A stretch of 64,000 bases of DNA, taken from contig NZ_PNFA01000005.1 of assembly GCF_002970975.1 (NCBI RefSeq), positions 124,001 to 188,000 on the forward strand. The letters are read 5' to 3'. The notes under the pieces were generated by a model. It made no database searches. It saw only the letters and a list, made by a program, of their open reading frames with translations, and was not told the origin of the DNA. The position numbers and the translations under genes were made by a program. Below, piece after piece: positions 36,383-44,462 of the stretch. Position 1 is the stretch's first letter. Each line of letters opens with the position of its first letter. The DNA comes from Microbacterium halophytorum. Lineage in GTDB: Bacteria > Actinomycetota > Actinomycetes > Actinomycetales > Microbacteriaceae.

Positions 36383-36590
36383 GCCACTCCTAGATCTGTA
36401 CGAGACGCCCTGCGGGAGCCGGGCGCCGACCGTGACCGCGGCAACAAAAAAGCTCCGGCGCAAGCGCACGGAGCTGGATCCCGGAGGAAACTCATCTGTA
36501 CACCTGCGCGGGCCCCTGCTGAGCAGAGCTTCGATCGTCTCGCGATTGCTCGCGCGGCGACGACCAGCGGTCTTCGGCTCCGTCAAGGCT
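36383..36590 (-). ncRNA. Ribosomal protein L10 leader
   Basis: On the minus strand the region upstream of rplJ contains the characteristic L10-leader core (GAAGACCGCTGGTCG near 36570, then GATCGAAGCTCTGC and CAGGTGTACAGATG), followed by an intrinsic terminator at 36475-36445. This matches the known autoregulatory leader bound by the L10(L12)4 complex. Boundaries are approximate. Confidence 0.75.
36445..36475 (-). terminator. Attenuator in the L10 leader
   Basis: Minus strand reads AGCTCCGTGCGC TT GCGCCGGAGCT followed by six T residues: a textbook intrinsic terminator about 64 nt upstream of the rplJ start. Confidence 0.88.
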
Positions 36591-36735
36591 ACGACATGCC
36601 CGACCTCGCCGCCAAATCCATCCGGCGGGCCCGCCCTGGGAATCGCCCCAGAGCGCCCGGATGCCGAGGAGCGGCACCACCGCCGATCGGAGCGTCAGCC
36701 GGGCTGGCGGGACCGCTCGGCGTAGAGTGGACGCC

Positions 36736-37419
36736 GTGTCACCCGAACTCGAAGCCCGGATCGTCGCGGACTCCCGCGACCGGGCCGGGTGGCTGAGGGC
36801 GCGGGCCGCGGGCATCACCGCAACCGACGTCGCGCAGCTGTCGACCGAGGCGTCCATCCGACGCGCCGCGATCTCGAAGCTGGGCGGCGGATCGAGCTTC
36901 ACCGGCAACGCCTACACCGATCACGGCAGGCGGCGCGAGCCGGTGATCGCCGGGTGGATCGAGCGCAACCACACGATCGCGCCGTCGAGCGCCCTGTTCC
37001 ACGCCGAGGTCGAGAAGCGCCACCTGGCGACCCCGGACGGCGTCGGCGAGGACGCGAGCGGCCGCGTGCTGCTCGCCGAGATCAAGACGACGAACAAGCC
37101 GTTCAAGACGGTGCCGCGCACCTACCTGCGCCAGGTGTGGTGGCAGCAGCACGTGCTCGGAGCGGAGCGCACCCTGTTCTGCTGGGAGGAGCACCGGAAC
37201 TTCCAGCCGCTGCACGAGGAACCGAAGTTCGTGTGGATCGACCGCGACGACGACGAGATCGCCCGACTCGTGCAGCTCGCGACCACCCTGATCGACGAGC
37301 TCTACCGGCGCACCACCGGCAACGACCTGCCGACCTCCCGCGCCATGACGCCGCGCGAAGAGGCCCTGCATCGCGCCGCCTCCCGCGACGCCTATCGCGC
37401 GCTCGCCCTGAGCGACTGA
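36736..37419 (+). CDS. YqaJ-like viral recombinase/exonuclease family protein
   Basis: A 227-residue protein resembling the YqaJ (lambda exonuclease superfamily) nucleases. Seen in order: GWLRARAAGITATDVAQL, GRRREPVIAGWI, HLATPDGVG with the active-site Asp, AEIKTTN giving the E-x-K catalytic pair, and VWWQQHVLGA. All residues expected of an active 5'-3' exonuclease fold are present. The GTG start is inferred. No recT, single-strand binding or phage gene flanks it; it sits divergently beside the L10 leader, so it is a chromosomal stand-alone copy of an ordinarily phage-linked gene. Confidence 0.8.
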   Translation: MSPELEARIVADSRDRAGWLRARAAGITATDVAQLSTEASIRRAAISKLGGGSSFTGNAYTDHGRRREPVIAGWIERNHTIAPSSALFHAEVEKRHLATPDGVGEDASGRVLLAEIKTTNKPFKTVPRTYLRQVWWQQHVLGAERTLFCWEEHRNFQPLHEEPKFVWIDRDDDEIARLVQLATTLIDELYRRTTGNDLPTSRAMTPREEALHRAASRDAYRALALSD

Positions 37420-37627
37420 AGCGCGGCGCCGCCGGGTCAGCCGTCGCGGGCAGCGCAGGCGACTCCCTGCGCGCACGGTCCGCCTCGGCACGGTCCGCAT
37501 CGATGGGCCACCCACCCGCCGCGCGGCGGAACGCACGCCTGCCCCGCGGCACGCGCCGAGTCGGGACGGCCGCGGCAGCCCTGCCCGCCCCCCGCGTGCG
37601 GATCGCCGCGGGCGGACCTCCGCAGAT

Positions 37628-37673
37628 AGTTGCGCCCGATCAACTTCTCGCATATAGTTGACTGCTTGCAACC
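37628..37673 (+). promoter_or_regulatory. Promoter with two MarR-type operator dyads
   Basis: A -35 (TTGCGC, 37630-37635) and a -10 (TATAGT, 37653-37658) are spaced by 17 nt. Two identical-architecture dyads AGTTG-N8-CAAC overlap them: 37628-37645 covers the -35 and 37656-37673 overlaps the end of the -10. They are 28 nt apart start to start. They are the likely binding sites of the MarR protein encoded at the end of this operon. Confidence 0.7.
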
Positions 37674-37735
37674 ACTTATGGGCGTCAGCGCCGCCGCCCC
37701 ATCCATCCGCTCATCTGCCGAAAAGGGGAACGTGC

Positions 37736-39490
37736 TTGTCCACGATTGAAGAGAAGAAGGCGACCCGACGGAAGCTCGAGGCGCTGTCCGGCCTGCTGCT
37801 GGCCATGTTCTGCTCCATGCTGTCGATGACCGTCGTCGGCTCGTCGATGCCCGTGATCGTCGACGACCTCGGCGGCACGCAGACGCAGTACACGTGGGTC
37901 ATCACGATGACCCTGCTCACCACGGCGATCTCGACCCCGATCTGGGGCAAGCTCGCGGACCTCGTCAACCGCAAGGTCCTGATGCTGACGGCGCTCGTGA
38001 TCTTTGTGCTCGCGTCGGCGGGCGCCGGCGCCTCGCAGACCGCCGAGATGCTCATCCTGTTCCGCGCCCTGCAGGGCATCGGCGGCGGCGGGCTGCAGTC
38101 CCTCAGCCAGATCCTGATGGCCGACATCCTGAGCCCCCGCGAGCGCGGCAAGTACATGGGCCTCTTCGCGGGCGTGATGGCGATCGGCACCGTCGGTGGC
38201 CCGATCCTCGGAGGCTTCCTCACCGATTCGATCAGCTGGCACTGGAACTTCTACGTGGGCGTTCCCCTCGGCATCGCCGCGTTCATCGTGCTCGTCAAGA
38301 CGCTGAAGATCAACCAGGCGAAGCCCGACAAGGTCCGGATCGATTACGTCGGCATCGTGCTGCTCTCGGTCGCCGCTGGCTTCCTGCTGGTGTGGATCTC
38401 GAACGTGCAGACGTACGGCTGGGCCAGCTGGGAGACGCTGTACATGGTCGGGATCGCGGTCGTCGCGACGATCGCCTTCGTCCTCGTCGAGCGGAAGGTC
38501 GCCGAGCCGCTCATCCCGATGCACCTGTTCCGCAGCCGCACCTTCACTCTCGCGGTCATCGCCTCGATCTCGATCGGCGTCTCGATGTTCGGAACATCGG
38601 TCTACCTCGCGCAGTACATGCAGGTCTCGCGCGGCTTCGGCCCGACCGAGGCCGGCCTCATGACGATCCCGATGGCCGCCGGCATGCTCGGCGCGTCGGT
38701 GATCATCGGTCAGGTCGTCTCGCGCACCGGCATCTGGAAGCGGTACGTGATCACGGGCGCCGTGCTCATGGTCGCCGGCACGGCCCTGCTCTCGACGCTG
38801 CACTACGACACCCCGCTGGCGCTGGCCGGCGTCTACATGTTCCTGCTCGGCTGCGGCACGGGCATGACGATGCAGAACCTCGTCCTGGTCGTGCAGAACT
38901 CGGCGAACCCGCGCGAGATCGGTGCTTCGACTTCCGGCGTGAACTTCTTCCGCTCGGTCGGAGGCACGGTCGGCGTCTCGGTGATGGGCTCCGTGCTCGC
39001 CGCGAGCATGACCCAGCAGTTCGAGGATCGTGCGGCCGACATCAAGGGCGCCATCGCCCAGTTCGCCGCCGAGAAGGGGCCGGAAGCGGCCACCGAGCTC
39101 GGAGAGAAGCTCACGGGCGGCGGCCTGCCTCCCACGCGCGACCTGCCGGAGGCGATCGCATCGATCATCGAGCAGGTCTCGGCGACGGCGATCTCGCACG
39201 CCTTCATGGTCGGAATCCCGCTCGCGATCGTCAGCCTCATCGCGATCTGCTTCCTGCCGAACGCCCAGTTGAACCGCAAGAACACGCAGGAGCAGCTGAA
39301 GGCCGCCGCCGAGAAGGAGTCGGCCCAGGGCGCCGATCCGCACGACGCGGCAGAGGACGCGGAGGACGCGTGGAGCGAGGCCGAGCGCGAGCATCTCGCC
39401 TACAGCGAGGCGCGCGACACCGCGCTCGCGTCGACGGGCGCTGTGCGCCTGCCCGTCCGTCCGGACCAGAAGAATGACCGCGACAGCTGA
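37736..39490 (+). CDS. MFS multidrug transporter, DHA2 (14-TMS) family
   Basis: A 584-residue efflux protein with 14 hydrophobic segments. Motif A-like GKLADLVNRKVLML, ALQGIGGGGLQSLSQ, and motif C around GTVGGPILGGFL are typical of EmrB/QacA members. TTG at 37736 is the best start (GGGG seven bases upstream); the nearby GTG is out of frame. The C-terminal about 80 residues are acidic and cytoplasmic. The marR gene overlaps its end by 17 nt. Expression is probably induced by a MarR ligand; substrate unknown. Confidence 0.88.
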   Translation: MSTIEEKKATRRKLEALSGLLLAMFCSMLSMTVVGSSMPVIVDDLGGTQTQYTWVITMTLLTTAISTPIWGKLADLVNRKVLMLTALVIFVLASAGAGASQTAEMLILFRALQGIGGGGLQSLSQILMADILSPRERGKYMGLFAGVMAIGTVGGPILGGFLTDSISWHWNFYVGVPLGIAAFIVLVKTLKINQAKPDKVRIDYVGIVLLSVAAGFLLVWISNVQTYGWASWETLYMVGIAVVATIAFVLVERKVAEPLIPMHLFRSRTFTLAVIASISIGVSMFGTSVYLAQYMQVSRGFGPTEAGLMTIPMAAGMLGASVIIGQVVSRTGIWKRYVITGAVLMVAGTALLSTLHYDTPLALAGVYMFLLGCGTGMTMQNLVLVVQNSANPREIGASTSGVNFFRSVGGTVGVSVMGSVLAASMTQQFEDRAADIKGAIAQFAAEKGPEAATELGEKLTGGGLPPTRDLPEAIASIIEQVSATAISHAFMVGIPLAIVSLIAICFLPNAQLNRKNTQEQLKAAAEKESAQGADPHDAAEDAEDAWSEAEREHLAYSEARDTALASTGAVRLPVRPDQKNDRDS

Positions 39491-39965
39491 CTCACCGTCG
39501 GCACCGGATGGCGTCGACGCGCGCGACGACGCCATCCGGGCCGTCGAGGCCGAGTTCATGCACATGGCGAGCGGCTTCCGCCGGCTCATGTCCCGGCGGG
39601 CCGAACGCGTCTCCCCGGGCCTCCTGCCCGCGGGCTACAAGGTGCTCACGACGATCGCGCACCAGGGACCCCTCACGGCCAGCGCAGTCGTGGAGCAGCT
39701 GATGCTCGACAAGAGCCAGTTGAGCCGGATCGTCTCGGATCTCGAGCAGCGGGGGCTCATCGCCCGCACGCCCGACCCCGACGATCGGCGCGCCCAATTG
39801 CTCGAAGCCACGGTCGAAGCGAGAGCGAAGCTCGACGCGATCCGGGACGACCCGTCCGAGCGCGGCATGCGCCACAGCCTCGAAGTATGGGACGTCGCCG
39901 ACATCGTGCGGCTCCGCGATCTGCTGCACGCCCTGAACGAAGACACGCACGGCGGGGCGTTCTGA
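39474..39965 (+). CDS. MarR family transcriptional regulator
   Basis: A 163-residue winged-helix regulator. The MarR core spans about 50-115 (LTASAVVEQLMLDKSQLSRIVSDLEQRGLI, then the DPDDRRAQLL wing). It overlaps the MFS gene by 17 nt, so both are made from one message; the two dyads at that operon's promoter suggest autorepression. Its stop lies 13 nt from the convergent stop of the next gene, with a small 6-bp hairpin spanning both. Confidence 0.9.
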   Translation: MTATADSPSAPDGVDARDDAIRAVEAEFMHMASGFRRLMSRRAERVSPGLLPAGYKVLTTIAHQGPLTASAVVEQLMLDKSQLSRIVSDLEQRGLIARTPDPDDRRAQLLEATVEARAKLDAIRDDPSERGMRHSLEVWDVADIVRLRDLLHALNEDTHGGAF

Positions 39966-39977
39966 GCGCACCTCCGC

Positions 39978-40520
39978 TCACGCGTCGGGATTCGGGCAGG
40001 AGATGCCCGTCAGCAGGGGAAGGTTCACCCCGATCGACTTCGCCTGGGCCGACCGCCACTCGGACGCTCCCGGCGTCCATACGGTGCGCCCCGCCACGGC
40101 GAAGCTGCTGCCGAACAGGTCGGTGATCGAGCCGAGGAGCGCCTGCAGGAGGGTACCTGTGAACGTCGTGGTGTAGACACCGCTCGCGTCGGGCCCCACT
40201 GTGGTCGCCTGTGCCTGCCTGCCGTCGATGGACCACCGGGTGTTCGCCCCGGTGAACCCTGTGTAGGGCATCCCTGACTCCGACCAGCGCCACTGCACCG
40301 TGAGGAACGGCCGGGTGAGGGTCAGCAGCGTCGGTCGCGTGCAGCTCGTCGACACGATCACGGGTGGCTGCAGCACGACGGTTCCGAGCTGCCCGCCGGC
40401 CGCCGCATGCTCGGGGTCGGTGAACGCCGCATCCGTCGCCCGCCCCTCAACGGAGCCCAGCCCGACGACGAGCACCATGATCCCGAGCGCCGCGGCCCAC
40501 AGCCCCCGCCGCCGCGTCAC
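39978..40520 (-). CDS. Secreted hypothetical protein, SipW-type signal candidate
   Basis: A 180-residue exported protein. After an N-terminal hydrophobic segment it carries AAFTDPEHAAAG, which resembles the alternate (SipW-dependent) processing region of the two other substrates in this operon (AAWTDQEHVT, AAWNDSEFAT). The mature part is beta-rich with two Cys residues. It starts with a 4-nt ATGA overlap on the gene before it and is last in the operon. Function is unknown; likely a surface or matrix protein. Confidence 0.75.
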   Translation of the reverse strand: MTRRRGLWAAALGIMVLVVGLGSVEGRATDAAFTDPEHAAAGGQLGTVVLQPPVIVSTSCTRPTLLTLTRPFLTVQWRWSESGMPYTGFTGANTRWSIDGRQAQATTVGPDASGVYTTTFTGTLLQALLGSITDLFGSSFAVAGRTVWTPGASEWRSAQAKSIGVNLPLLTGISCPNPDA

Positions 40521-41143
40521 CGTTCGGCCCTCCGCGTGCGCCGCGCGACGACGAGCACGGCCCCGACCGCGAGCGCACCGAACGCGCCGAACACGATCGG
40601 CCAGGGCCCTGTGCCGCCTGTGGCGGCAAGTTCACCCGTCGGGCCGCCGACGTCGACCTCCTCGCCGAAGCCCCCCGCGACGACCCGCACCTCCGTCTTC
40701 TCGCCCTGCCGCAGGGCGTCGGGGGCAGCGACCACCAGGCGGAGGTGCACCGTGTCTCCCGTGACCGAGCGGGCCAGTTCGTGGCGCGAGCCATCCCGCG
40801 CGACGGGCGACAGCGGGCGGAGGCGGTCCTCCCCGGTCGCACACGCGCCACCCCGCCACGCGACGTCGCACCGATGCACAGCCACATCGACGGCGAGCTC
40901 GCCGACGCCCTCCAACGAGGCGGTGATCTCGCCGCGTTCGCCTCTCGTCGTGCCGATGTCGACGAGCCAGTCGATGCTCTCCCCGGGCGCGAGATCGGCA
41001 GCGGCATCACGATCGAGGGTCGAGACCAGCCGAAGGTGCTCACCTTCCACGACGCGCGTCTCGCTCGCACCCCACGCCGACGACGGCGCGAAGACGGCGA
41101 TGAGCGTCGCCGCCCCGACTGCCGCGATGCGCGAGGCCCTCAT
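40517..41143 (-). CDS. Sortase-anchored surface protein candidate (LAATG)
   Basis: A 208-residue secreted protein with a standard signal peptide (cleavage near AWGAS, residue 25), two Cys, and a C-terminal LAATG motif (172-176) followed by a hydrophobic segment and a basic tail (ARRTRRAER). LAxTG is the form recognised by actinobacterial class E sortases. No sortase gene is in the window. ATGA overlaps join it to the signal peptidase gene upstream and the last gene downstream. It may anchor the SipW-exported proteins to the wall. Confidence 0.8.
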   Translation of the reverse strand: MRASRIAAVGAATLIAVFAPSSAWGASETRVVEGEHLRLVSTLDRDAAADLAPGESIDWLVDIGTTRGERGEITASLEGVGELAVDVAVHRCDVAWRGGACATGEDRLRPLSPVARDGSRHELARSVTGDTVHLRLVVAAPDALRQGEKTEVRVVAGGFGEEVDVGGPTGELAATGGTGPWPIVFGAFGALAVGAVLVVARRTRRAER

Positions 41144-41763
41144 CGCGACCGCTCCACCGGGTTGGCCCGCGGCAGGGCCGTCGACGCAGGCACGTGGACC
41201 GGCGTGTCGGATGCGGGCTCGGCCTCGCGCTGGGCGCGCGGCCAGAACGACCAGACCACGAGCACGCCCGCCGCGAGCGTCAGCCCGCCCAGGACCAGCG
41301 GGTGGCCTAACCAGACCATGACGGGCGCGACCCCCGGGACCGAGAACAACACCTCGCGCACCGTCGTGACGGTGTAGGGGAAGGGATCATCGGCATCGTT
41401 CGCGTCTCCGCGCATCGTGATCACGCGCTCGTCCGGCGACGCTCCGTCCGCGACGCTCGTGACCCGGTGCGTGACCGGCAGCTCGTCCTCGCCGCGGTCC
41501 ACCGTCACGACGTCTCCGACCGTCACCTCGCCCGCGGGCGTCTCTTGCACGACGGCGACGGAGCCGGCCGGGATGGTGGGCGACATCGAGCCGGTGCGGA
41601 ACATCATCAGGGTGATGTCCATGGTGACCGCCAGAACCGCGAGAGCCGCGAACAGAACGCCCGCGGCCGCGGCCAGCCACAGCAATGCCTCGCCCAGCAC
41701 GCGCGCAGGGCCCAGCCGTCGCGTGGAGCTGGCATCGATCACCGCACCCTTCCTCTCGCTCAC
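41140..41763 (-). CDS. sipW: Signal peptidase I, SipW/ER-type
   Basis: A 207-residue S26B signal peptidase. An N-terminal membrane helix (about 25-50) leads into the active-site GSMSPT (Ser59). The catalytic base is His99 in LPVTHRV, where prokaryotic-type enzymes have Lys, so this is the Ser-His ER/SipW type. MRGDANDADD is the conserved box D-like region, and a second membrane segment lies near the C-terminus. The GTG start overlaps the previous stop as GTGA. It should process the TasA-like proteins encoded in the same operon. Confidence 0.88.
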   Translation of the reverse strand: MSERKGAVIDASSTRRLGPARVLGEALLWLAAAAGVLFAALAVLAVTMDITLMMFRTGSMSPTIPAGSVAVVQETPAGEVTVGDVVTVDRGEDELPVTHRVTSVADGASPDERVITMRGDANDADDPFPYTVTTVREVLFSVPGVAPVMVWLGHPLVLGGLTLAAGVLVVWSFWPRAQREAEPASDTPVHVPASTALPRANPVERSR

Positions 41764-42377
41764 GAGGCCTGCGCCGCGACGACCCAGCGCGGCGTCGACG
41801 TCAGACCCTGCGCTTCGTTGCCGGCCGACGCCGGCAGCGTCACAGCGAAGCAGTACCGGACGGTCGACCCCGCCGACGCCGCCAGCTGTTGCGACGTCGT
41901 GGAGCTCACCGTCATCGCGGAACCCGTCGGCACCACCTCGGTGCCCGCGGCGAATGTCGTCGCGTTGCACACCGCGCCGGTGATAGTTCGGGCGCCGTAG
42001 CGGAGGTGCGTCCCGAGGCCTGCTCCGTTGCCGCTGTCGGCCGAGAGGCCCGCGACACCCGCCACCGAGGTCGACAGCGTACGCACCGAGAATCCCGCGT
42101 ACACCGTCTGCCCCGGTACGAGCCTGGACGCGGCGACCGAGAAATCGAGCGCCGCGGCGGTGCTGGACGAGGCGTGCTCGGTGAAGCTGGTGCCGTCAGC
42201 CGATCCCACGATCCCGAAAGTGCCGGCGCCGATCGTCGCCGTCACGTGCTCTTGGTCGGTCCAGGCCGCCAGCGTCGATGCCGCCCCGACCCCGAGGACG
42301 ATGCCGCCCGCCAGGATCGCACGCACGCGCCGGAGCACGACGCCCCGCGGGCGCGCCCGGCGCTCCCGCCGCGCCAT
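41760..42377 (-). CDS. SipW-dependent signal-peptide protein (TasA/camelysin-like), copy 2
   Basis: A 205-residue exported protein with the alternate signal: basic N-terminus, AILAGGIVLGVGAASTLAAW, then TDQEHVTATIGAGTFG. The mature domain is Thr/Ser/Ala-rich and beta-structured with two Cys residues. It is a paralogue of the gene one base upstream and overlaps the signal peptidase gene. Such proteins form fibres or surface layers in Bacillus; here the role is unknown. Confidence 0.82.
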   Translation of the reverse strand: MARRERRARPRGVVLRRVRAILAGGIVLGVGAASTLAAWTDQEHVTATIGAGTFGIVGSADGTSFTEHASSSTAAALDFSVAASRLVPGQTVYAGFSVRTLSTSVAGVAGLSADSGNGAGLGTHLRYGARTITGAVCNATTFAAGTEVVPTGSAMTVSSTTSQQLAASAGSTVRYCFAVTLPASAGNEAQGLTSTPRWVVAAQAS

Positions 42378-42378
42378 G

Positions 42379-42993
42379 TCAGGTCGCGTCGTCCGACGTG
42401 GCCTCGAACTCCCACGTCGTGGTCGCCGTCGCCCCCTGCTCCAGGTCGGCACCGGCGGTCACGGCGAAGCACAATTGCACGCTCGCACCGGGGGCGCCGT
42501 CACCGTGCGCGAGCGTGACGGTGCCCGACGCCGTGTTCGCGTCGAGCGAGGCACCCTCGCCGAGCACTGTTCCCGCAGCGATCGTCGTGGCGTCGCACAC
42601 CGCGGCCGGGTCGATCGCGGCGACGACGTATCCGTACTGCGCGGCGTCTCCCGTCGCCGTGGTGCCCGCGAGGGCGAGCGAGCCGTCGATGCTGGTGGCG
42701 TCGTCGAGGCGTACGAAGAACGAGTCGTAGGCGACCTCGTCCGGCACCATGTTCGACGTGTCGGCGACGAACTGGACGCTGTCGAGCTGCTGAGCCGACG
42801 CCGCGTCGGAGTGCTCCGCATAGGTCGTGTCGTCGAGAGAGCCCTCGAGGTTGAACGTTCCTGCGGCGAACGTGCCCGTCGCGAACTCGGAGTCGTTCCA
42901 TGCGGCCAACGTGACGGCCGTCCCCACCCCGACGACCAGGCCTCCCGCAAGGATCGCGAGCACCTTGCGCCGCTTCGTGCCTGCTTCGGCCAT
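42379..42993 (-). CDS. SipW-dependent signal-peptide protein (TasA/camelysin-like), copy 1
   Basis: A 204-residue exported protein, first gene of the operon. The alternate signal reads VLAILAGGLVVGVGTAVTLAAW followed by NDSEFATGTFAAGTFN, the hallmark of SipW-dependent substrates. The mature part is acidic and beta-rich with two Cys. GGGGG precedes the ATG. Together with its paralogue and the dedicated peptidase it forms an export and surface-display module. Confidence 0.83.
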   Translation of the reverse strand: MAEAGTKRRKVLAILAGGLVVGVGTAVTLAAWNDSEFATGTFAAGTFNLEGSLDDTTYAEHSDAASAQQLDSVQFVADTSNMVPDEVAYDSFFVRLDDATSIDGSLALAGTTATGDAAQYGYVVAAIDPAAVCDATTIAAGTVLGEGASLDANTASGTVTLAHGDGAPGASVQLCFAVTAGADLEQGATATTTWEFEATSDDAT

Positions 42994-43125
42994 GTTGTTC
43001 CCCCAAGATCCGCGTCGACCGGCGAGAACGCCCCGGTCGGACGGCCCCGATAGGTCCCAGCGTACCGATCTTCCGGCACAGGGCAAGCAGAGATTCTCCC
43101 CTGCGCGTCGGCAGCGCAGACGACG

Positions 43126-43163
43126 AAGAACGCCCCCGCTCCGACCGGAGCGAGGGCGTTCTT
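43126..43163 (-). terminator. rplKA terminator
   Basis: Arms 43126-43142 and 43147-43163 form a 17-bp stem with one mismatch and a 4-nt loop, 15 nt past the rplA stop codon. Confidence 0.85.
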
Positions 43164-43177
43164 CTGGGCGATGTGCG

Positions 43178-43870
43178 TTACGCGACGAGGCCGTTGACGT
43201 CCATCGGGATGCCGGGGCCGAACGTGGTCGACACCGTGCCCTTCTGGATGTAGCGGCCCTTCGAGCTCGACGGCTTCAGGCGCACGATCTCGTCGAGCGC
43301 GGCCTGGATGTTCTCGTCGAGCTGCTCGGCGCCGAACGACGCCTTGCCCACGATGAAGTGCACGTTGGCGTGCTTGTCGACGCGGAAGTCGATCTTGCCG
43401 CCCTTGATCTCCTCGACGGCCTTGGCCGGGTTCGGGGTGACGGTGCCGGTCTTCGGGTTCGGCATCAGGCCGCGGGGGCCCAGCACCTTGCCGAGACGGC
43501 CGACCTGGCCCATGAGCTCCGGCACGGCGACGGCCGCGTCGAAGTCGGTCCAGCCGTCGGCGACCTTCGCGATGAGCTCGGCGCCGCCGACCTCGTCAGC
43601 GCCGGCGGCGGCGGCGGCCTCGGCCGCATCGCCGTTCGCGAAGACGATGACCTTGGCGGTCTTGCCGGTGCCGTGCGGCAACATGACGGTGCCGCGCACC
43701 ATCTGGTCGGCCTTGCGCGGGTCGACCGAGAGCTTCAGCGCGACCTCGATGGTCGAGTCGAACTTCGCCGAACCGGTCTCCTTCGCGAGGGCGACGGCCT
43801 CGGTCGGAGTGTAGAACTTGCCGTCCGCGATCTTCGCGGCGGCAGCGGTGTAAGCCTTGGACTTTGCCAT
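43178..43870 (-). CDS. rplA: 50S ribosomal protein L1
   Basis: A 230-residue L1 of normal length, with [25 protein letters not shown] and the signature [14 protein letters not shown]. It binds 23S rRNA at the L1 stalk and can repress its own mRNA. It follows rplK by 14 nt and ends at a strong terminator. Confidence 0.97.
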   Translation of the reverse strand: MAKSKAYTAAAAKIADGKFYTPTEAVALAKETGSAKFDSTIEVALKLSVDPRKADQMVRGTVMLPHGTGKTAKVIVFANGDAAEAAAAAGADEVGGAELIAKVADGWTDFDAAVAVPELMGQVGRLGKVLGPRGLMPNPKTGTVTPNPAKAVEEIKGGKIDFRVDKHANVHFIVGKASFGAEQLDENIQAALDEIVRLKPSSSKGRYIQKGTVSTTFGPGIPMDVNGLVA

Positions 43871-43884
43871 GATCGTTATCCCCC

Positions 43885-44316
43885 TCAGTCCTCGACCGTG
43901 ATGCCCATGGAGCGGGCGGTGCCGGCAACGATCTTCGAGGCGGCCTCGATGTCGTTCGCGTTCAGGTCGGGCTGCTTGGTCTTCGCGATCTCCTCGACCT
44001 GAGCCTTGGTGATCTTGCCGACCTTGACGGTGTGCGGAGTGGCCGAGCCGCTCTTCACGCCAGCAGCCTTCTTGATGAGCTCCGCCGCGGGCGGGGTCTT
44101 CAGGACGAAGGTGAAGCTGCGGTCCTCGTAGACGGTGATCTCGACGGGGACGACGTTGCCGCGCTGCTGCTCAGTCGCGGCGTTGTACGCCTTGCAGAAC
44201 TCCATGATGTTGACGCCGTGCTGACCCAGGGCGGGTCCGATCGGCGGCGCCGGGTTGGCCTGGCCGGCCTGGATCTGGAGCTTGATGAGCCCCGAGACCT
44301 TCTTCTTGGGTGCCAT
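43885..44316 (-). CDS. rplK: 50S ribosomal protein L11
   Basis: A 143-residue L11: [20 protein letters not shown] near the N-terminus and a C-terminal RNA-binding domain with AGTARSMGI. It binds the GTPase-associated region of 23S rRNA with the L10 complex. AGAGGTAAT-type site (GAAAGGAAGAGG) precedes ATG. First gene of rplKA; a -10-like TAGACT lies at 44423-44418 on the minus strand. Confidence 0.97.
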   Translation of the reverse strand: MAPKKKVSGLIKLQIQAGQANPAPPIGPALGQHGVNIMEFCKAYNAATEQQRGNVVPVEITVYEDRSFTFVLKTPPAAELIKKAAGVKSGSATPHTVKVGKITKAQVEEIAKTKQPDLNANDIEAASKIVAGTARSMGITVED

Positions 44317-44333
44317 TACCTCTTCCTTTCACC

Positions 44334-44358
44334 GAGCGCGTGCCGTGTGCACGCGCTC
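44334..44358 (-). promoter_or_regulatory. Leader hairpin before rplK
   Basis: A perfect 9-bp inverted repeat (44334-44342 with 44350-44358, loop 7 nt) sits in the rplK 5' leader, 18 nt upstream of the start codon and just above the ribosome binding site. It may be part of an L1 regulatory site. Confidence 0.5.
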
Positions 44359-44462
44359 TCCCACATCCGGATGGACGTGGTGATCGCAGGCGCGCGGAAA
44401 CGCACGCCAACTGAACGAGTCTACCGGACAGCGACCGTCGACGTTCCCAGCTTCCGCACGCC

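Noticed and set aside
36736-37419. Prophage remnant called from the YqaJ-like gene
   Set aside because: No integrase, capsid, lysis or attachment sequence is near; one nuclease gene is not enough.
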